Below, in pieces: positions 8,844 to 17,953 of a stretch of 64,000 nucleotides of DNA (positions are counted from its first letter, which is position 1; each line of letters starts with the position of its first letter). Under the pieces are notes generated by a model. That model did not search any database and was not told where the DNA came from. It saw only the letters and a list, made by a program, of their open reading frames with translations. The position numbers were made by a program, and so were the translations under genes. Source of the stretch: an uncultured Lachnospiraceae bacterium (GTDB lineage: Bacteria; Bacillota; Clostridia; Lachnospirales; Lachnospiraceae); the NCBI GenBank assembly GCA_902781655.1, contig CACZJZ010000001.1, positions 1-64,000 of the forward strand, written 5' to 3'.

Positions 8844-10190
8844 GAGAATAGTCGGAAGAAAAAACGCAACAATACACACGACAGGCACTGTGGAGAGCAC
8901 GACGTTCTTTTTCTTATGGCCGTGCTTATGGCTTCCGTCGCCTTTTTCTGCACGGCCGTCCGGGCATTCACCACGAATCTTACGGATGACGAGGCCTATA
9001 CCTATATCAATTATGTCAGAGCGTACCAGCCGCTGAATCTGTCATGGCTGACCCATCTGTACAATACCTGCAGAGCCAATAATCACTGGCTGAATACGTT
9101 TCTGATCTGGTGCACATCAAAGGCACTTGGACCGTACAGTGAAGTCGCCATCCGTCTTCCGAATGTCGCGCTGTTTGCGGGGTATCTCACTGCCGTACTC
9201 GCCGCGTTGAGGCGCGGACGGATTTCTTTTCTGTGCAGCGCCTTTCTGATCTCCAATTACTATTTGAATGAGTTTTTTGGACTTGGCCGGGGATATGGGA
9301 TGGCAGCGGCGTTCGTACTGTTCACACTGCTCGCGTACGGCAGCTGGAGGAGAACAGGCTGTGAAGACAGAGGGTTCGTACTGCTGATTTTGCTGTGTCT
9401 CACGCTCGGCGCGGCATCCAATACGGTGGTGCTGCTGCTGTATCCATCGGTCGGCCTGCTGATGCTGTATCGCATGATCCGGGAAAGGCGGCTTGGCGAT
9501 TTTCTCCGCGTTCATTTTATCGCCGCGATCCTATTCGTGCTGTGCACGTATGTACTGGTGCGCTATCATCTTGCGGTGAGCGTCAGGGACACCGCACTCT
9601 ATGTCGGAACACAGGGTTACGTTCACTCCACGGTCATGGAGTTTCTTCATATGCTGGTGACCGGCAGAGCCGCTTCCCTGGCGCTGGCGGCACTGATTCT
9701 TGCTGGCACGGCAGCGTCAGCGGCAATTCTGATCCGGGAAAAAGCCCATTCGGTTATTTCCCCTGCAGGTGCCTTTGATTATTTCTGGATGCTCGTTCTC
9801 TTTGTTCTTGTGAGCATGGCGATCGGCGCGGTTTTCCATCGGGGATACCTGACCGGCCGGACGACGCTTCCGTTCTGGCCGCTCGTGGTTCTGGGCGGAT
9901 ACGGACTGGCGCAGGCAGCTGCCGCGGCGCTTGCCGCGCGGCATACTTCCGTCCGCCGTGTTCTCCAGACGGCGGCTGTTCTATGCGCAGCGCTGGTCTT
10001 TGTCCTGTTCCTGAAAAAGATACGGCTGGACTCCACCCGCGACTGGCCATGGGATTACGGCACCCGCGAGCGGGTCGCAGAGAGTGTGCGGAAGACCGGA
10101 ACCTACCCGGAGGACGCCATTCAGGATTATACCGACATTTTTTATATGGCCAAATACGGTCTTGACATCACACCGTATCTGGGTCCGTAG
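8832..10190 (+). CDS. polytopic membrane protein, GT-C glycosyltransferase-like
   Basis: A 452-residue protein with a basic N-terminus and about ten hydrophobic segments. After the first membrane helix comes TDDEAYTY; an acidic DE pair in the first external loop is the catalytic hallmark of GT-C enzymes (ArnT/PMT-like), which move sugars from polyprenyl-phosphate donors on the outer face of the membrane. The next loop has a conserved-looking NNHWLNT stretch. The start is supported by GAGG at 8821-8824. It lies in the same direction as the unknown gene at 8254 but 140 bp away. Fold assignment is moderately sure; donor and acceptor are unknown. Confidence 0.65.
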   Translation: MTAGENSRKKKRNNTHDRHCGEHDVLFLMAVLMASVAFFCTAVRAFTTNLTDDEAYTYINYVRAYQPLNLSWLTHLYNTCRANNHWLNTFLIWCTSKALGPYSEVAIRLPNVALFAGYLTAVLAALRRGRISFLCSAFLISNYYLNEFFGLGRGYGMAAAFVLFTLLAYGSWRRTGCEDRGFVLLILLCLTLGAASNTVVLLLYPSVGLLMLYRMIRERRLGDFLRVHFIAAILFVLCTYVLVRYHLAVSVRDTALYVGTQGYVHSTVMEFLHMLVTGRAASLALAALILAGTAASAAILIREKAHSVISPAGAFDYFWMLVLFVLVSMAIGAVFHRGYLTGRTTLPFWPLVVLGGYGLAQAAAAALAARHTSVRRVLQTAAVLCAALVFVLFLKKIRLDSTRDWPWDYGTRERVAESVRKTGTYPEDAIQDYTDIFYMAKYGLDITPYLGP

Positions 10191-10530
10191 ATGATGAAGA
10201 CCGGACGCAGATATGCTGTGCGTGTCAGCACCGCAGACGGATTGCATAAGCGGATTGCATAAGCAAAAATCTGGTTGTATCTGCCGGTTTCCTATGCTAA
10301 AGTTTAAACACCGGACATTCTGTCCGGCCGGCAGCGCTTCTGCTGCAGTCCGCGGGATTCTCCGCAAGGGTTCGTCTATCGAAGGAAACAGAAAATACTA
10401 CAATGAAGAGAGGCAGCGGGAGCAGTACTATCCGGCGGAAGGGCATGTCCGTCTGCCCCTGATAAAGCGGCAGGCCAGCCGGAAGAAATGCGGGGTGAAA
10501 AAATACAGAGGGAAGATAGGATAGAGGAAT
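10191..10530. other. non-coding stretch ahead of the recA promoter
   Basis: This part of the 455-base gap before recA holds no convincing gene. It contains an exact 13-bp tandem repeat (CGGATTGCATAAG at 10238-10250 and 10251-10263) and a 6-bp inverted repeat (10311-10316 with 10322-10327) with no T run. A 103-codon frame at 10213-10524 has no ribosome site and an atypical composition, so it is not called. Confidence 0.5.
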
Positions 10531-10536
10531 ATTGTC

Positions 10537-10568
10537 TTGACCGGAAAGGGTGGGAAAGGTATTATAAT
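10537..10568 (+). promoter_or_regulatory. recA promoter
   Basis: TTGACC (10537-10542) is followed after 17 bp by TATTAT (10560-10565), which overlaps a perfect TATAAT at 10563-10568. The LexA-type box starts 3 bases downstream. Confidence 0.75.
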
Positions 10569-10570
10569 AC

Positions 10571-10584
10571 AGAACACATGTTCG
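10571..10584. promoter_or_regulatory. LexA (SOS) operator of recA
   Basis: AGAACACATGTTCG at 10571-10584 matches the Gram-positive LexA box CGAAC-N4-GTTCG at all but the first base. Sitting over the transcription start, it should let LexA repress recA until DNA damage. Confidence 0.85.
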
Positions 10585-10645
10585 ATTACTTTGTAATATG
10601 TATCCGGTGCGGAGAGGCCCGGAGAAAGACAGGAGACAGACAGCC

Positions 10646-11737
10646 ATGAGCAGTACGATGGACCAGGATGAGAAGAAGAAGGCACTCGATGCCGCTGTGA
10701 TGCAGATTGAGAAAGCGTATGGCAAGGGAGCGATCATGCGGCTCGGGGATCCGGCCACCAGGATGAATGTGGAGACGATTCCGACCGGCTCTCTTTCCCT
10801 TGATATAGCCTTGGGACTCGGAGGTATACCGAAAGGAAGGATCGTGGAGGTGTATGGACCGGAATCCTCCGGTAAAACAACCCTGACACTGCACATGATC
10901 GCCGAAGTGCAGAAGCGCGGCGGCATCGCCGGATTCATCGATGCCGAGCATGCGCTGGACCCGGTCTATGCGAAGAATATCGGCGTTGATATCGATAATC
11001 TGTATATTTCCCAGCCGGACAGCGGAGAGCAGGCGCTTGAGATCACGGAAACCATGGTGCGGTCCGGTGCAGTTGACATCGTCGTCGTTGACTCTGTGGC
11101 GGCGCTGGTTCCCAAGGCGGAGATCGACGGAGATATGGGCGACGCGCATGTCGGTCTGCAGGCGAGATTGATGAGCCAGGCACTTCGTAAGCTCACTGCG
11201 GTCATCAGCAAATCAGAGTGCACCGTGGTGTTCATCAATCAGCTGCGCGAGAAGGTCGGCGTGATGTTCGGCAATCCGGAGACGACGACCGGCGGCCGTG
11301 CGCTCAAGTTCTATTCTTCTGTCCGTCTGGATGTGCGCCGCACGGATTCCATCAAGGTGGGCGGGGAGATCATCGGCAACCGTACCCGGGTCAAGGTGGT
11401 CAAGAACAAGATTGCGCCGCCCTTCAAGGAAGCCGAATTTGACATCATGTTTGGCAAAGGTATCTCTTACTCCGGCGATGTGCTGGACCTGGCGGCCAAG
11501 ATTGATGTGGTGAACAAGAGTGGCGCCTGGTACGCCTACAAAGGGGAGAAGATCGGACAGGGCCGCGAAAATGCCAAGCTCTATCTCGAGGGGCATCCGG
11601 ATGTGATGGAAGAAGTGGCACAGCAGGTGCGGGAGCATTATGGCATTGGTATTGATCGGACAGGGGCAGGACAGGCAGGAGAAGCCTTTTCGCAGTCCGA
11701 GGATACTCCGGAAAACGCCGCGGGACAGGAAGCCTGA
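10646..11737 (+). CDS. recA: recombinase RecA
   Basis: A 363-residue DNA strand-exchange ATPase for recombinational repair and SOS induction (LexA self-cleavage co-protease). The Walker A motif GPESSGKTT, the [16 protein letters not shown] Walker B region and the [24 protein letters not shown]-binding loop region are all in place. The N-terminal helix ([21 protein letters not shown] region) is standard and the acidic C-terminal tail is present. ATG 10646 is chosen over an upstream in-frame start because the family begins just before this helix and AGGAG (10631-10635) precedes it. Its modulator recX follows 96 bases on. The LexA box shows SOS control. Confidence 0.98.
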   Translation: MSSTMDQDEKKKALDAAVMQIEKAYGKGAIMRLGDPATRMNVETIPTGSLSLDIALGLGGIPKGRIVEVYGPESSGKTTLTLHMIAEVQKRGGIAGFIDAEHALDPVYAKNIGVDIDNLYISQPDSGEQALEITETMVRSGAVDIVVVDSVAALVPKAEIDGDMGDAHVGLQARLMSQALRKLTAVISKSECTVVFINQLREKVGVMFGNPETTTGGRALKFYSSVRLDVRRTDSIKVGGEIIGNRTRVKVVKNKIAPPFKEAEFDIMFGKGISYSGDVLDLAAKIDVVNKSGAWYAYKGEKIGQGRENAKLYLEGHPDVMEEVAQQVREHYGIGIDRTGAGQAGEAFSQSEDTPENAAGQEA

Positions 11738-11833
11738 CTGAGGCCGGGTCAGGATGTGTGCTGGCCTAGGCCATAGAATGCGACCGCAAAGGACAGGAGA
11801 TCTGACAGATGTCAGGTTGGGGCAGGAGACAGA

Positions 11834-12499
11834 ATGGAGATCTATGCGATCCGGAAACTTTCCAGGCATCACTATGAAATAGAAAGCGATGAGTGCAGTT
11901 TTGTGCTCTCTTCGCGCGATCTGGATGAGCTGGGGCTTCATCCGATGGAAGCAAACGAGGAGGAAGGAGAAGAACCTCTCCAGGTCTCCGGGCAGCTTGC
12001 GCAGAGAATCCGGGATCTTCTCCGGCTCGCAGCTATCCGGAAGTGCGGGGACCTGCTGAAATTGCAGGACTATACGGAGAGGAGACTGCGGGAGAGACTT
12101 CTTCACGTGGGAATTCCGGAGTCTGCCGCGGACGCTGCAATTCAGGAGATGAAGGATGCCCACTATCTGGACGACGACCGGTTTGCGCAGACCTACATCC
12201 GCTGCCACCTGAGGGACCGGAGTCGGGAGCGGATCAGGCAGGACCTGAAAACAAGAGGCGTCACGGAGGAAGTTGTGGAGAGGGCGTTTGCGGCAGCTCT
12301 TCAGGAAGAGGGGGAGCATGGGCTGCAGGAACGGGAGAAGGAACAGATCCGGCAGCTCCTTACCAAACGCCATTTTGACCCTGCAGCTGACTGGGACGAG
12401 CAGCAGAAGCAGGAGGCCTATTTGTTCCGGAAAGGCTATCCAGTGGAACTCATCCGCGAGGTTATGGAGGAAGCGGTGGAGGAGGCAGGGACGGGCTGA
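11834..12499 (+). CDS. recX: recombination regulator RecX
   Basis: A 221-residue protein that binds RecA filaments and tunes RecA activity. The central helical repeats carry the family's typical tracts (CGDLLKLQDYTERRLRERL; DAHYLDDDRFAQTYI; RIRQDLKTRGV), and the C-terminal KGYPVELIREV copy completes the three-repeat fold. The N-terminal 60 residues form the beta-rich extension seen in Firmicutes RecX. AGGAG (11824-11828) is 5 bases before the ATG. Being 96 bases after recA with no terminator, it is likely read through from the SOS promoter. Confidence 0.92.
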   Translation: MEIYAIRKLSRHHYEIESDECSFVLSSRDLDELGLHPMEANEEEGEEPLQVSGQLAQRIRDLLRLAAIRKCGDLLKLQDYTERRLRERLLHVGIPESAADAAIQEMKDAHYLDDDRFAQTYIRCHLRDRSRERIRQDLKTRGVTEEVVERAFAAALQEEGEHGLQEREKEQIRQLLTKRHFDPAADWDEQQKQEAYLFRKGYPVELIREVMEEAVEEAGTG

Positions 12500-12545
12500 A
12501 ACCTCGTGGAGAAATATTTTCACTATGTTTTGATGAACATCATGC

Positions 12546-12569
12546 AAGCATCCCTGCGGATGTTTTTTT
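12546..12569 (+). terminator. terminator of the recA-recX unit
   Basis: An 8-bp stem (12546-12553 with 12558-12565, one G-T pair) with a 4-base loop runs into seven T (12563-12569), 46 bases after recX. Confidence 0.8.
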
Positions 12570-12665
12570 GTTTTTGCAGAATATTTCGAAACTCAACAAA
12601 GGCAACGCAGATCGGACCATCTGTAGTAAGATGTTATGACGGAGGGGAGCCATAACTGAGATATT

Positions 12666-14132
12666 ATGGAAGAGAAATTTCGGGAAATACAGGTTCGGAC
12701 GGTCCTGCTTTTTACCATACTGGTGCTGGGGCTGTCTTTAGATCTGATTGTTCTTCTGAACAGGCAGGCTGACGACACCTTAAAGGAGACCGCCGCGCAT
12801 TTTATTGCGGCGCACAATAGTCAGATGGAGATGAATATCAACTCTTATCTGACCAATGTGGAAAAAGCTGCCTCACTGTTGTTCGGCAATGAAGAATATT
12901 ACACATATAATCCGGATGATGCATCGCTTGACTCTTATGAAAAACAAGAGATAATCGAATCCATGACGGATCGGATTGATGATTTCGGCATTCTGGACAA
13001 TTATTCAGATTTCAGTATCGTTTACAGTAATGGGGATTCGATCGGCTGGATCTCGAAGACGACCAGGGCGATGTACGCCACCGTCCCGATGTATGATGAT
13101 TTTGCAGGAATTCTCGGCGACACGGATGAGCAGTGGATATTCGGCCTGAAGGGGAACACGGACCATCTTTATTATCTAAAGCGTTATAACAGCAGGGCAA
13201 TCATTATGGTTTCATTCTATTCGCTGGAACTGGATAACTATTTCCAGATTCCGGAGCAGCTGGAAGGAATGAATGTCGCTCTGATTGATGACGAAAACAA
13301 TATCCTTTATTCCAGTGACGATGATCAGATCGGAAAGACACTTCCTGATAACATACGGGCTAAGCTCGGATCAACGACGGATGGTATTATCCTGACCAGG
13401 GACATGCTTGTCACAAGCAACACCTGTGAGAATGGATGGCGCATCATCTGTACTATGCCGACTGCCAATATGACGCGGCAGACACAGACCGAAAGCCGGC
13501 GCTCCCTGCTGTATGTACTGGTGATCATCGCGTTAATTCTCTGGTTTGGCCTGCGGCGGGCGAAGGAGATGAACCTCTCGGCTGCTGATATCGTGGAAAC
13601 GCTCCAGACACGGGCGGAACATGACAGCATGACGGGTCTTTACAATAAGATGGAGTTTGAGCAGGAGGCCGCCCGTCGGCTGGCCGCTCCGACGGGAAAC
13701 AGCTCGTATGTTTTCACGATCATGGATCTTGATTATTTCAAGGAGATCAACGATACCTATGGACATGCAATGGGAGATGCTGTTCTGATCACCTTTTCGA
13801 AACTGCTGCGGGAAACCTTTCAGGAAAAGGAATATATGGTCGGGAGACTGGGAGGCGATGAATTCGGTGTCTTTGCGCAGTTTGATGGAATCAATGCCGT
13901 GGAAGAGGCGCGGCGGATTGCCGGTAAGCTTGATACGCTGCGGAAGCGGCTCTCGGAAGTGAAATTCGGCAATGAGAATATACAGATTTCTTTCTCGAGC
14001 GGCACGTCTTATCCGGCGCCGGGAGCAGACTTTGAGCAGATGCGCAAGCTGGCCGATGATCTTCTTTATCGGAGCAAGAGAAACGGAAAAGGCTGTGATT
14101 CCAGTGAGGCAGGCCGTGAAGAAGAAAACTGA
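12666..14132 (+). CDS. membrane diguanylate cyclase (GGDEF)
   Basis: A 488-residue sensor that should make cyclic di-GMP from GTP. One N-terminal membrane helix (about 12-32), an extracytoplasmic sensing region of about 240 residues, a second helix (about 278-295) and a C-terminal GGDEF domain are visible. The active-site motif is an intact GGDEF in VGRLGGDEFGVF, and the metal-binding Asp lies in FTIMDLDYFKEIND. The RxxD inhibitory site, expected five residues before GGDEF, is absent (EKEY there), so product feedback is unlikely. The ATG has no clear ribosome site: GGAGGGG lies about 20 bases away, so the start is a little uncertain. The end overlaps the next gene by 17 bases. Confidence 0.92.
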   Translation: MEEKFREIQVRTVLLFTILVLGLSLDLIVLLNRQADDTLKETAAHFIAAHNSQMEMNINSYLTNVEKAASLLFGNEEYYTYNPDDASLDSYEKQEIIESMTDRIDDFGILDNYSDFSIVYSNGDSIGWISKTTRAMYATVPMYDDFAGILGDTDEQWIFGLKGNTDHLYYLKRYNSRAIIMVSFYSLELDNYFQIPEQLEGMNVALIDDENNILYSSDDDQIGKTLPDNIRAKLGSTTDGIILTRDMLVTSNTCENGWRIICTMPTANMTRQTQTESRRSLLYVLVIIALILWFGLRRAKEMNLSAADIVETLQTRAEHDSMTGLYNKMEFEQEAARRLAAPTGNSSYVFTIMDLDYFKEINDTYGHAMGDAVLITFSKLLRETFQEKEYMVGRLGGDEFGVFAQFDGINAVEEARRIAGKLDTLRKRLSEVKFGNENIQISFSSGTSYPAPGADFEQMRKLADDLLYRSKRNGKGCDSSEAGREEEN

Positions 14133-15405
14133 GTGGATTGATATTCTATTTTTGGCATTCATTCTGGTACTTAGTATTGCAATGCTGTATTTCTCAGGCC
14201 CTCATCGCAATGATACCACTGCTCTGGATACAAACCATAGCAGCGAAACCATCCGCTTGGGCTGGTGGGGAAACGACGAACGCCACATCTATACGCTGAA
14301 GGGCATCGAGCTGTTTGAACAGGAGAATCCTGGCGTTTCTGTGGAGTGTCAGTACAGCGTGTGGTCCGGTTATGAGCATCGTTACCGGATCTACATGAGA
14401 TCCGGGACGGAACCGGATGTGATGCTGATCAATTACAATTGGCTGAAGGAATATTCTGCCGATGGAACCGGGTATTACGATCTCCTTTCGCTCGGCGATA
14501 TCATCGACACTTCCGGATATTCGAAGGAAGATCTCAGCTGCGGTATGGTCAACGGGCATCTCAATGCGCTGTCAACCGCCTATAACGCAGCAGTCTTCTA
14601 TTACAACAAGGACATTCTGGATCGCTATGGCCTCCCAATCCCGGAAACATGGGACGATCTGGAGGCGGCTGCGGACGTCCTGCAGAATGACGGAATGGTT
14701 CCGCTCTATCTGAATGATAAGAATCTGTTTTTTCTGATCAATGCGCACTATGAGCAGATGGAGAGAAAGGCAGTCTTTGATGCCGATGGAAATTACACCG
14801 GCGGCGAGAGTGCGGCACGAAAATTTCTGTCCTTTTATAAAGAGCTTGTTGACCATCATATCATAAGGCCGATTGGTGAAAGCGATGCGGATGACTTTGC
14901 TAATGGGAAGTCGGCTGGTGCTGTGTTCTGGGCAAGCGATGCGGACCGCTATGGCGACAGCATGGCGAAACAGGGATTTACCATGGAGCTGGGACAGCCG
15001 ATCACGAGCTCTGCAACAGATTACACTGGCTGGTATGTGAAGCCTGCGACGATGTATGCGATTCGAAAAGATACGGACTATCCGAAAGCGGCGGGAACAC
15101 TTCTGAATTTTCTGGTGAATGACCGGGAGATGGCGCGCCTGCAGGGACTGGAGAAGGGTGTTCCGGTGTCACAGAAGGCACGCTCCGCCCTGTCTGACAG
15201 GGTGCTGCATGAGGGCTATTCGGCCGAGGCAGGAAATGCCATTCTGCAAAATCGGGACAGGTATCAGATGATGAATCCTTTTTTGGAGAATGAGACGGTG
15301 CTGCGCGCTTTCCGCGAGGAAACGGTACGCTATTTCTATGGAAAGGATGATCTGGAAACAGCGGCATCGAAGCTGGTCGACCAGTGGAGCAGCCTGGCAA
15401 GGTGA
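14116..15405 (+). CDS. membrane-anchored extracellular solute-binding protein, family 1
   Basis: A 429-residue protein with a hydrophobic helix (about 9-27) that anchors or exports it, followed by a periplasmic-binding-protein fold of the sugar-binding type: IRLGWWGNDERHIYTLKGIELFEQENPG, then DVMLINYNWL and IPETWDDL are typical family-1 landmarks. The helix lacks a lipobox Cys, so it is probably a membrane anchor instead of a lipoprotein. The GTG at 14116 has GAGG (14106-14109) 6 bases upstream and lies inside the diguanylate cyclase gene, implying translational coupling. No ABC permease or ATPase gene is next to it. It may deliver a ligand signal to the cyclase; that is inference. Confidence 0.85.
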   Translation: MKKKTEWIDILFLAFILVLSIAMLYFSGPHRNDTTALDTNHSSETIRLGWWGNDERHIYTLKGIELFEQENPGVSVECQYSVWSGYEHRYRIYMRSGTEPDVMLINYNWLKEYSADGTGYYDLLSLGDIIDTSGYSKEDLSCGMVNGHLNALSTAYNAAVFYYNKDILDRYGLPIPETWDDLEAAADVLQNDGMVPLYLNDKNLFFLINAHYEQMERKAVFDADGNYTGGESAARKFLSFYKELVDHHIIRPIGESDADDFANGKSAGAVFWASDADRYGDSMAKQGFTMELGQPITSSATDYTGWYVKPATMYAIRKDTDYPKAAGTLLNFLVNDREMARLQGLEKGVPVSQKARSALSDRVLHEGYSAEAGNAILQNRDRYQMMNPFLENETVLRAFREETVRYFYGKDDLETAASKLVDQWSSLAR

Positions 15406-15489
15406 AATTGCGGATGTCTGTGGTTCTGACCGGTCGTGGATTGCCGGGACAATTTGGGATATTTATGACTGATAGTCAGAACTTTGCGG

Positions 15490-15518
15490 TTGCACTTTAA
15501 AAGCTACATCTATATAAT
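15490..15518 (+). promoter_or_regulatory. rny promoter
   Basis: TTGCAC (15490-15495) and TATAAT (15513-15518) are exactly 17 bp apart, 52 bases before the rny start, which has AAGGAGG upstream. Confidence 0.85.
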
Positions 15519-15569
15519 AGTTTTGTTGTGATTTTGCACAATAAAAACTAAATAAGGAGGTGCTCCTGC

Positions 15570-17120
15570 ATGACTCTGGCAATTATCATTGCGGTGATAA
15601 TTACCCTTGTGATCGCAGTTCCGGTGACTTTCACGGTGTCCAGAAATTACGTCAGAAAGCAGAATGACGCAACGGTCGGCAGCGCGGAGGAGAAGGCAAG
15701 GGCGATCATCGACGAGGCACTGACGACTGCAGAGACGAAGAAGCGCGAAGCACTTCTAGAGGCCCAGGAGGAGAACATCAAGACCAGAAATGATCTTGAA
15801 AAGGAAATCCGGGACCGCAGAAGTGAGGTTCAGCGCAACGAACGTCGTATCCAGCAGAAGGAAGAGGCCATCGATCGCAAGTCGGAAGCTCTGGAACGGA
15901 AGGAACAGAGCCTTCAGGCAAGGGATGAATCGCTGCAGAAAAAGAGTGACGAGATTACCAGACTCAATGAGCAGAAAGTACAGGAACTGGAAAAGATTTC
16001 CGGTCTGACCTCCGAACAGGCAAAGGAATACCTGCTAAAAACTGTTGAAGAAGATGTAAGACATGATTCCGCTGTCATGATCAAGGAAATGGAAGCGGAA
16101 GCAAAGGAAGAGGCCGACAAGAAGGCCAAGGAGCTGATCGTTGGCGCGATTCAGAGATGCGCCGCCGATAATGTATCCGAGGCAACGATCTCAGTTGTGC
16201 AGCTTCCGAACGACGAAATGAAGGGAAGGATCATCGGGCGTGAGGGCCGCAATATCCGCACGCTGGAGACGATGACTGGTGTGGATCTCATCATAGATGA
16301 CACGCCGGAAGCAGTCGTTATCTCCGGGTTTGATCCGATCCGCCGTGAAGTCGCCCGCATTGCGCTCGAGAAGCTCATCGTGGATGGCCGTATTCATCCG
16401 GCCAGAATCGAAGAGATGGTCGAGAAGGCAAGAAAAGAAGTGGATGCCAGGATCAAAGAGGAGGGAGAAGCCGCCACGCTGGAAATCGGCGTGCACGGTA
16501 TTCACCCGGAGCTGGTCAAGCTTCTTGGCAAACTGCATTATCGTACCAGCTACGGACAGAATGTATTGAAGCATTCCATGGAAGTAGCGCAGCTCTCCGG
16601 ACTCCTTGCCGGAGAACTGGGTCTGGATGTCCGCATGGCCAAGCGTGCGGGTCTCCTGCATGATATCGGCAAAGCAGTGGATCATGAGATGGAAGGATCC
16701 CATGTGCAGCTCGGCGCGGATTTGTGCCGCAAGTACAAGGAATCTCCGATCGTGATCAACGCTGTGGAATCACATCATGGAGATGTGGAACCCACCAATC
16801 TGATTTCCTGCATTGTGCAGGCTGCAGATACGATTTCCGCAGCCCGCCCGGGTGCAAGACGTGAGACACTGGAGACCTATACCACCAGACTGAAACAGCT
16901 TGAAGATATCACCAACAGTTTTAAAGGAGTTGCTAATTCCTATGCCATTCAGGCAGGCAGAGAAGTCCGCGTCATGGTAGTTCCTGAACAGATCAGCGAT
17001 ACTGATATGGTTCTGCTCGCCCATGATATTTCCAAACGCATTGAAAATGAGATGGAATATCCTGGACAGATCAAGGTCAACGTAATCCGCGAGTCGCGGG
17101 TCACAGACTACGCGAAATGA
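15570..17120 (+). CDS. rny: ribonuclease Y
   Basis: A 516-residue membrane-bound endoribonuclease that starts bulk mRNA decay in Firmicutes. It has an N-terminal membrane helix (about 2-24), a long charged coiled coil (about 35-200), a KH RNA-binding domain ([15 protein letters not shown]) and an HD domain with the metal-binding HD pair in [11 protein letters not shown]. Length and order match the family. An AAGGAGG box precedes the ATG. It has its own strong promoter and a GC-rich hairpin right after, so it is probably monocistronic. Confidence 0.97.
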   Translation: MTLAIIIAVIITLVIAVPVTFTVSRNYVRKQNDATVGSAEEKARAIIDEALTTAETKKREALLEAQEENIKTRNDLEKEIRDRRSEVQRNERRIQQKEEAIDRKSEALERKEQSLQARDESLQKKSDEITRLNEQKVQELEKISGLTSEQAKEYLLKTVEEDVRHDSAVMIKEMEAEAKEEADKKAKELIVGAIQRCAADNVSEATISVVQLPNDEMKGRIIGREGRNIRTLETMTGVDLIIDDTPEAVVISGFDPIRREVARIALEKLIVDGRIHPARIEEMVEKARKEVDARIKEEGEAATLEIGVHGIHPELVKLLGKLHYRTSYGQNVLKHSMEVAQLSGLLAGELGLDVRMAKRAGLLHDIGKAVDHEMEGSHVQLGADLCRKYKESPIVINAVESHHGDVEPTNLISCIVQAADTISAARPGARRETLETYTTRLKQLEDITNSFKGVANSYAIQAGREVRVMVVPEQISDTDMVLLAHDISKRIENEMEYPGQIKVNVIRESRVTDYAK

Positions 17121-17131
17121 TTTCTTATGAG

Positions 17132-17162
17132 GCGCGGCCGGCAGCAATGCCGGCCGCGCTTT
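17132..17162 (+). terminator. terminator after rny
   Basis: A perfect 12-bp GC-rich stem (17132-17143 with 17148-17159) closed by a GCAA tetraloop is followed by only three T. Stem strength favours termination in spite of the short T run. Confidence 0.65.
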
Positions 17163-17237
17163 GACGTTGGTGCGCTTCGTGGATATATCGGCTGCACCCG
17201 CCAAATTCCGATGTCCAGGGTATAAACAGGAGAAAAG

Positions 17238-17876
17238 GTGAATGGGATGGACAAGAACGAAGGAAACAGCGCAGGCAACTGCAGAGGAGAAATTTGCCGG
17301 CTGAAAAGGACGCTGATTCACCGCGGGACTGCGGTGAGTCTGTACGCAGATACCATGCGCCTTTCGGATGGATCATACGCGGAGTGGGATTTCATTGCAC
17401 ATCGGGGAGGGGCCTGCGCGGTCGCGGTGAGAGAGGATGGAAGAATTCTGCTCGTGTCCCAGTATCGGGATAGTCTAGGGGATGTGACTCTGGAACTGCC
17501 GGGCGGTGCGAGATCGTATGCCGCGGAACCGGATGAGGAGACGGCAACGCGGGAGCTGGAGGAGGAGACCGGCTACCGGGCGGAAAAGGTCAGAAAGCTT
17601 CTGGACTATCGCCCGGATCCTTCCCTTTCCGATGAGCGGGTGGGTATTTGCTTTGCAGAAGGACTTACTGAGATTGGGCAGCGGCTCGACCCGGGGGAAA
17701 ACATACGGGTCGTGGCGCTGACTCTTGCCGAGGCACTTGAGGCTATCCGGGCGGGAAAAATCACTGACGGCAAGACGGCATGTGGCATTCTGGCATACGC
17801 CGCGTATGCTGCATTTCCTATCTCCGGGTCGCAGACAGATGCGGCGTGTGGTATGATTACCATGTCACGGGACTGA
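17238..17876 (+). CDS. NUDIX hydrolase, ADP-ribose pyrophosphatase type
   Basis: A 212-residue hydrolase expected to cleave nucleoside diphosphates linked to another group, probably ADP-ribose, going by the LPGG lead-in and overall layout. The NUDIX core RELEEETG is intact, with the upstream catalytic-box Glu 8 residues before its Arg; the Gly-to-Glu spacing is one residue longer than the textbook box. The frame opens with GTG at 17238 (AGGAG at 17228-17232) with an ATG three codons later; either could serve. glgA follows 77 bases on, so the two may be co-transcribed. Substrate is inferred. Confidence 0.85.
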   Translation: MNGMDKNEGNSAGNCRGEICRLKRTLIHRGTAVSLYADTMRLSDGSYAEWDFIAHRGGACAVAVREDGRILLVSQYRDSLGDVTLELPGGARSYAAEPDEETATRELEEETGYRAEKVRKLLDYRPDPSLSDERVGICFAEGLTEIGQRLDPGENIRVVALTLAEALEAIRAGKITDGKTACGILAYAAYAAFPISGSQTDAACGMITMSRD

Positions 17877-17953
17877 GTCATGGAAGACGGTGTTATTTGC
17901 GCGGGGACCGACCGGCACCGGATCCATGGATCGGGATATTGGGGGAAGCATCT

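Noticed and set aside
10213-10524. 103-codon frame before recA
   Set aside because: No ribosome site, odd composition and overlap with the recA promoter region.
11762-11773. 12-bp palindrome TGGCCTAGGCCA between recA and recX
   Set aside because: No T run, no link to a promoter, and short palindromes of this sort are expected by chance in GC-rich DNA.
11213-12547. 444-codon reverse frame across recA-recX
   Set aside because: Crosses two well-identified genes and has no motif or start signal.
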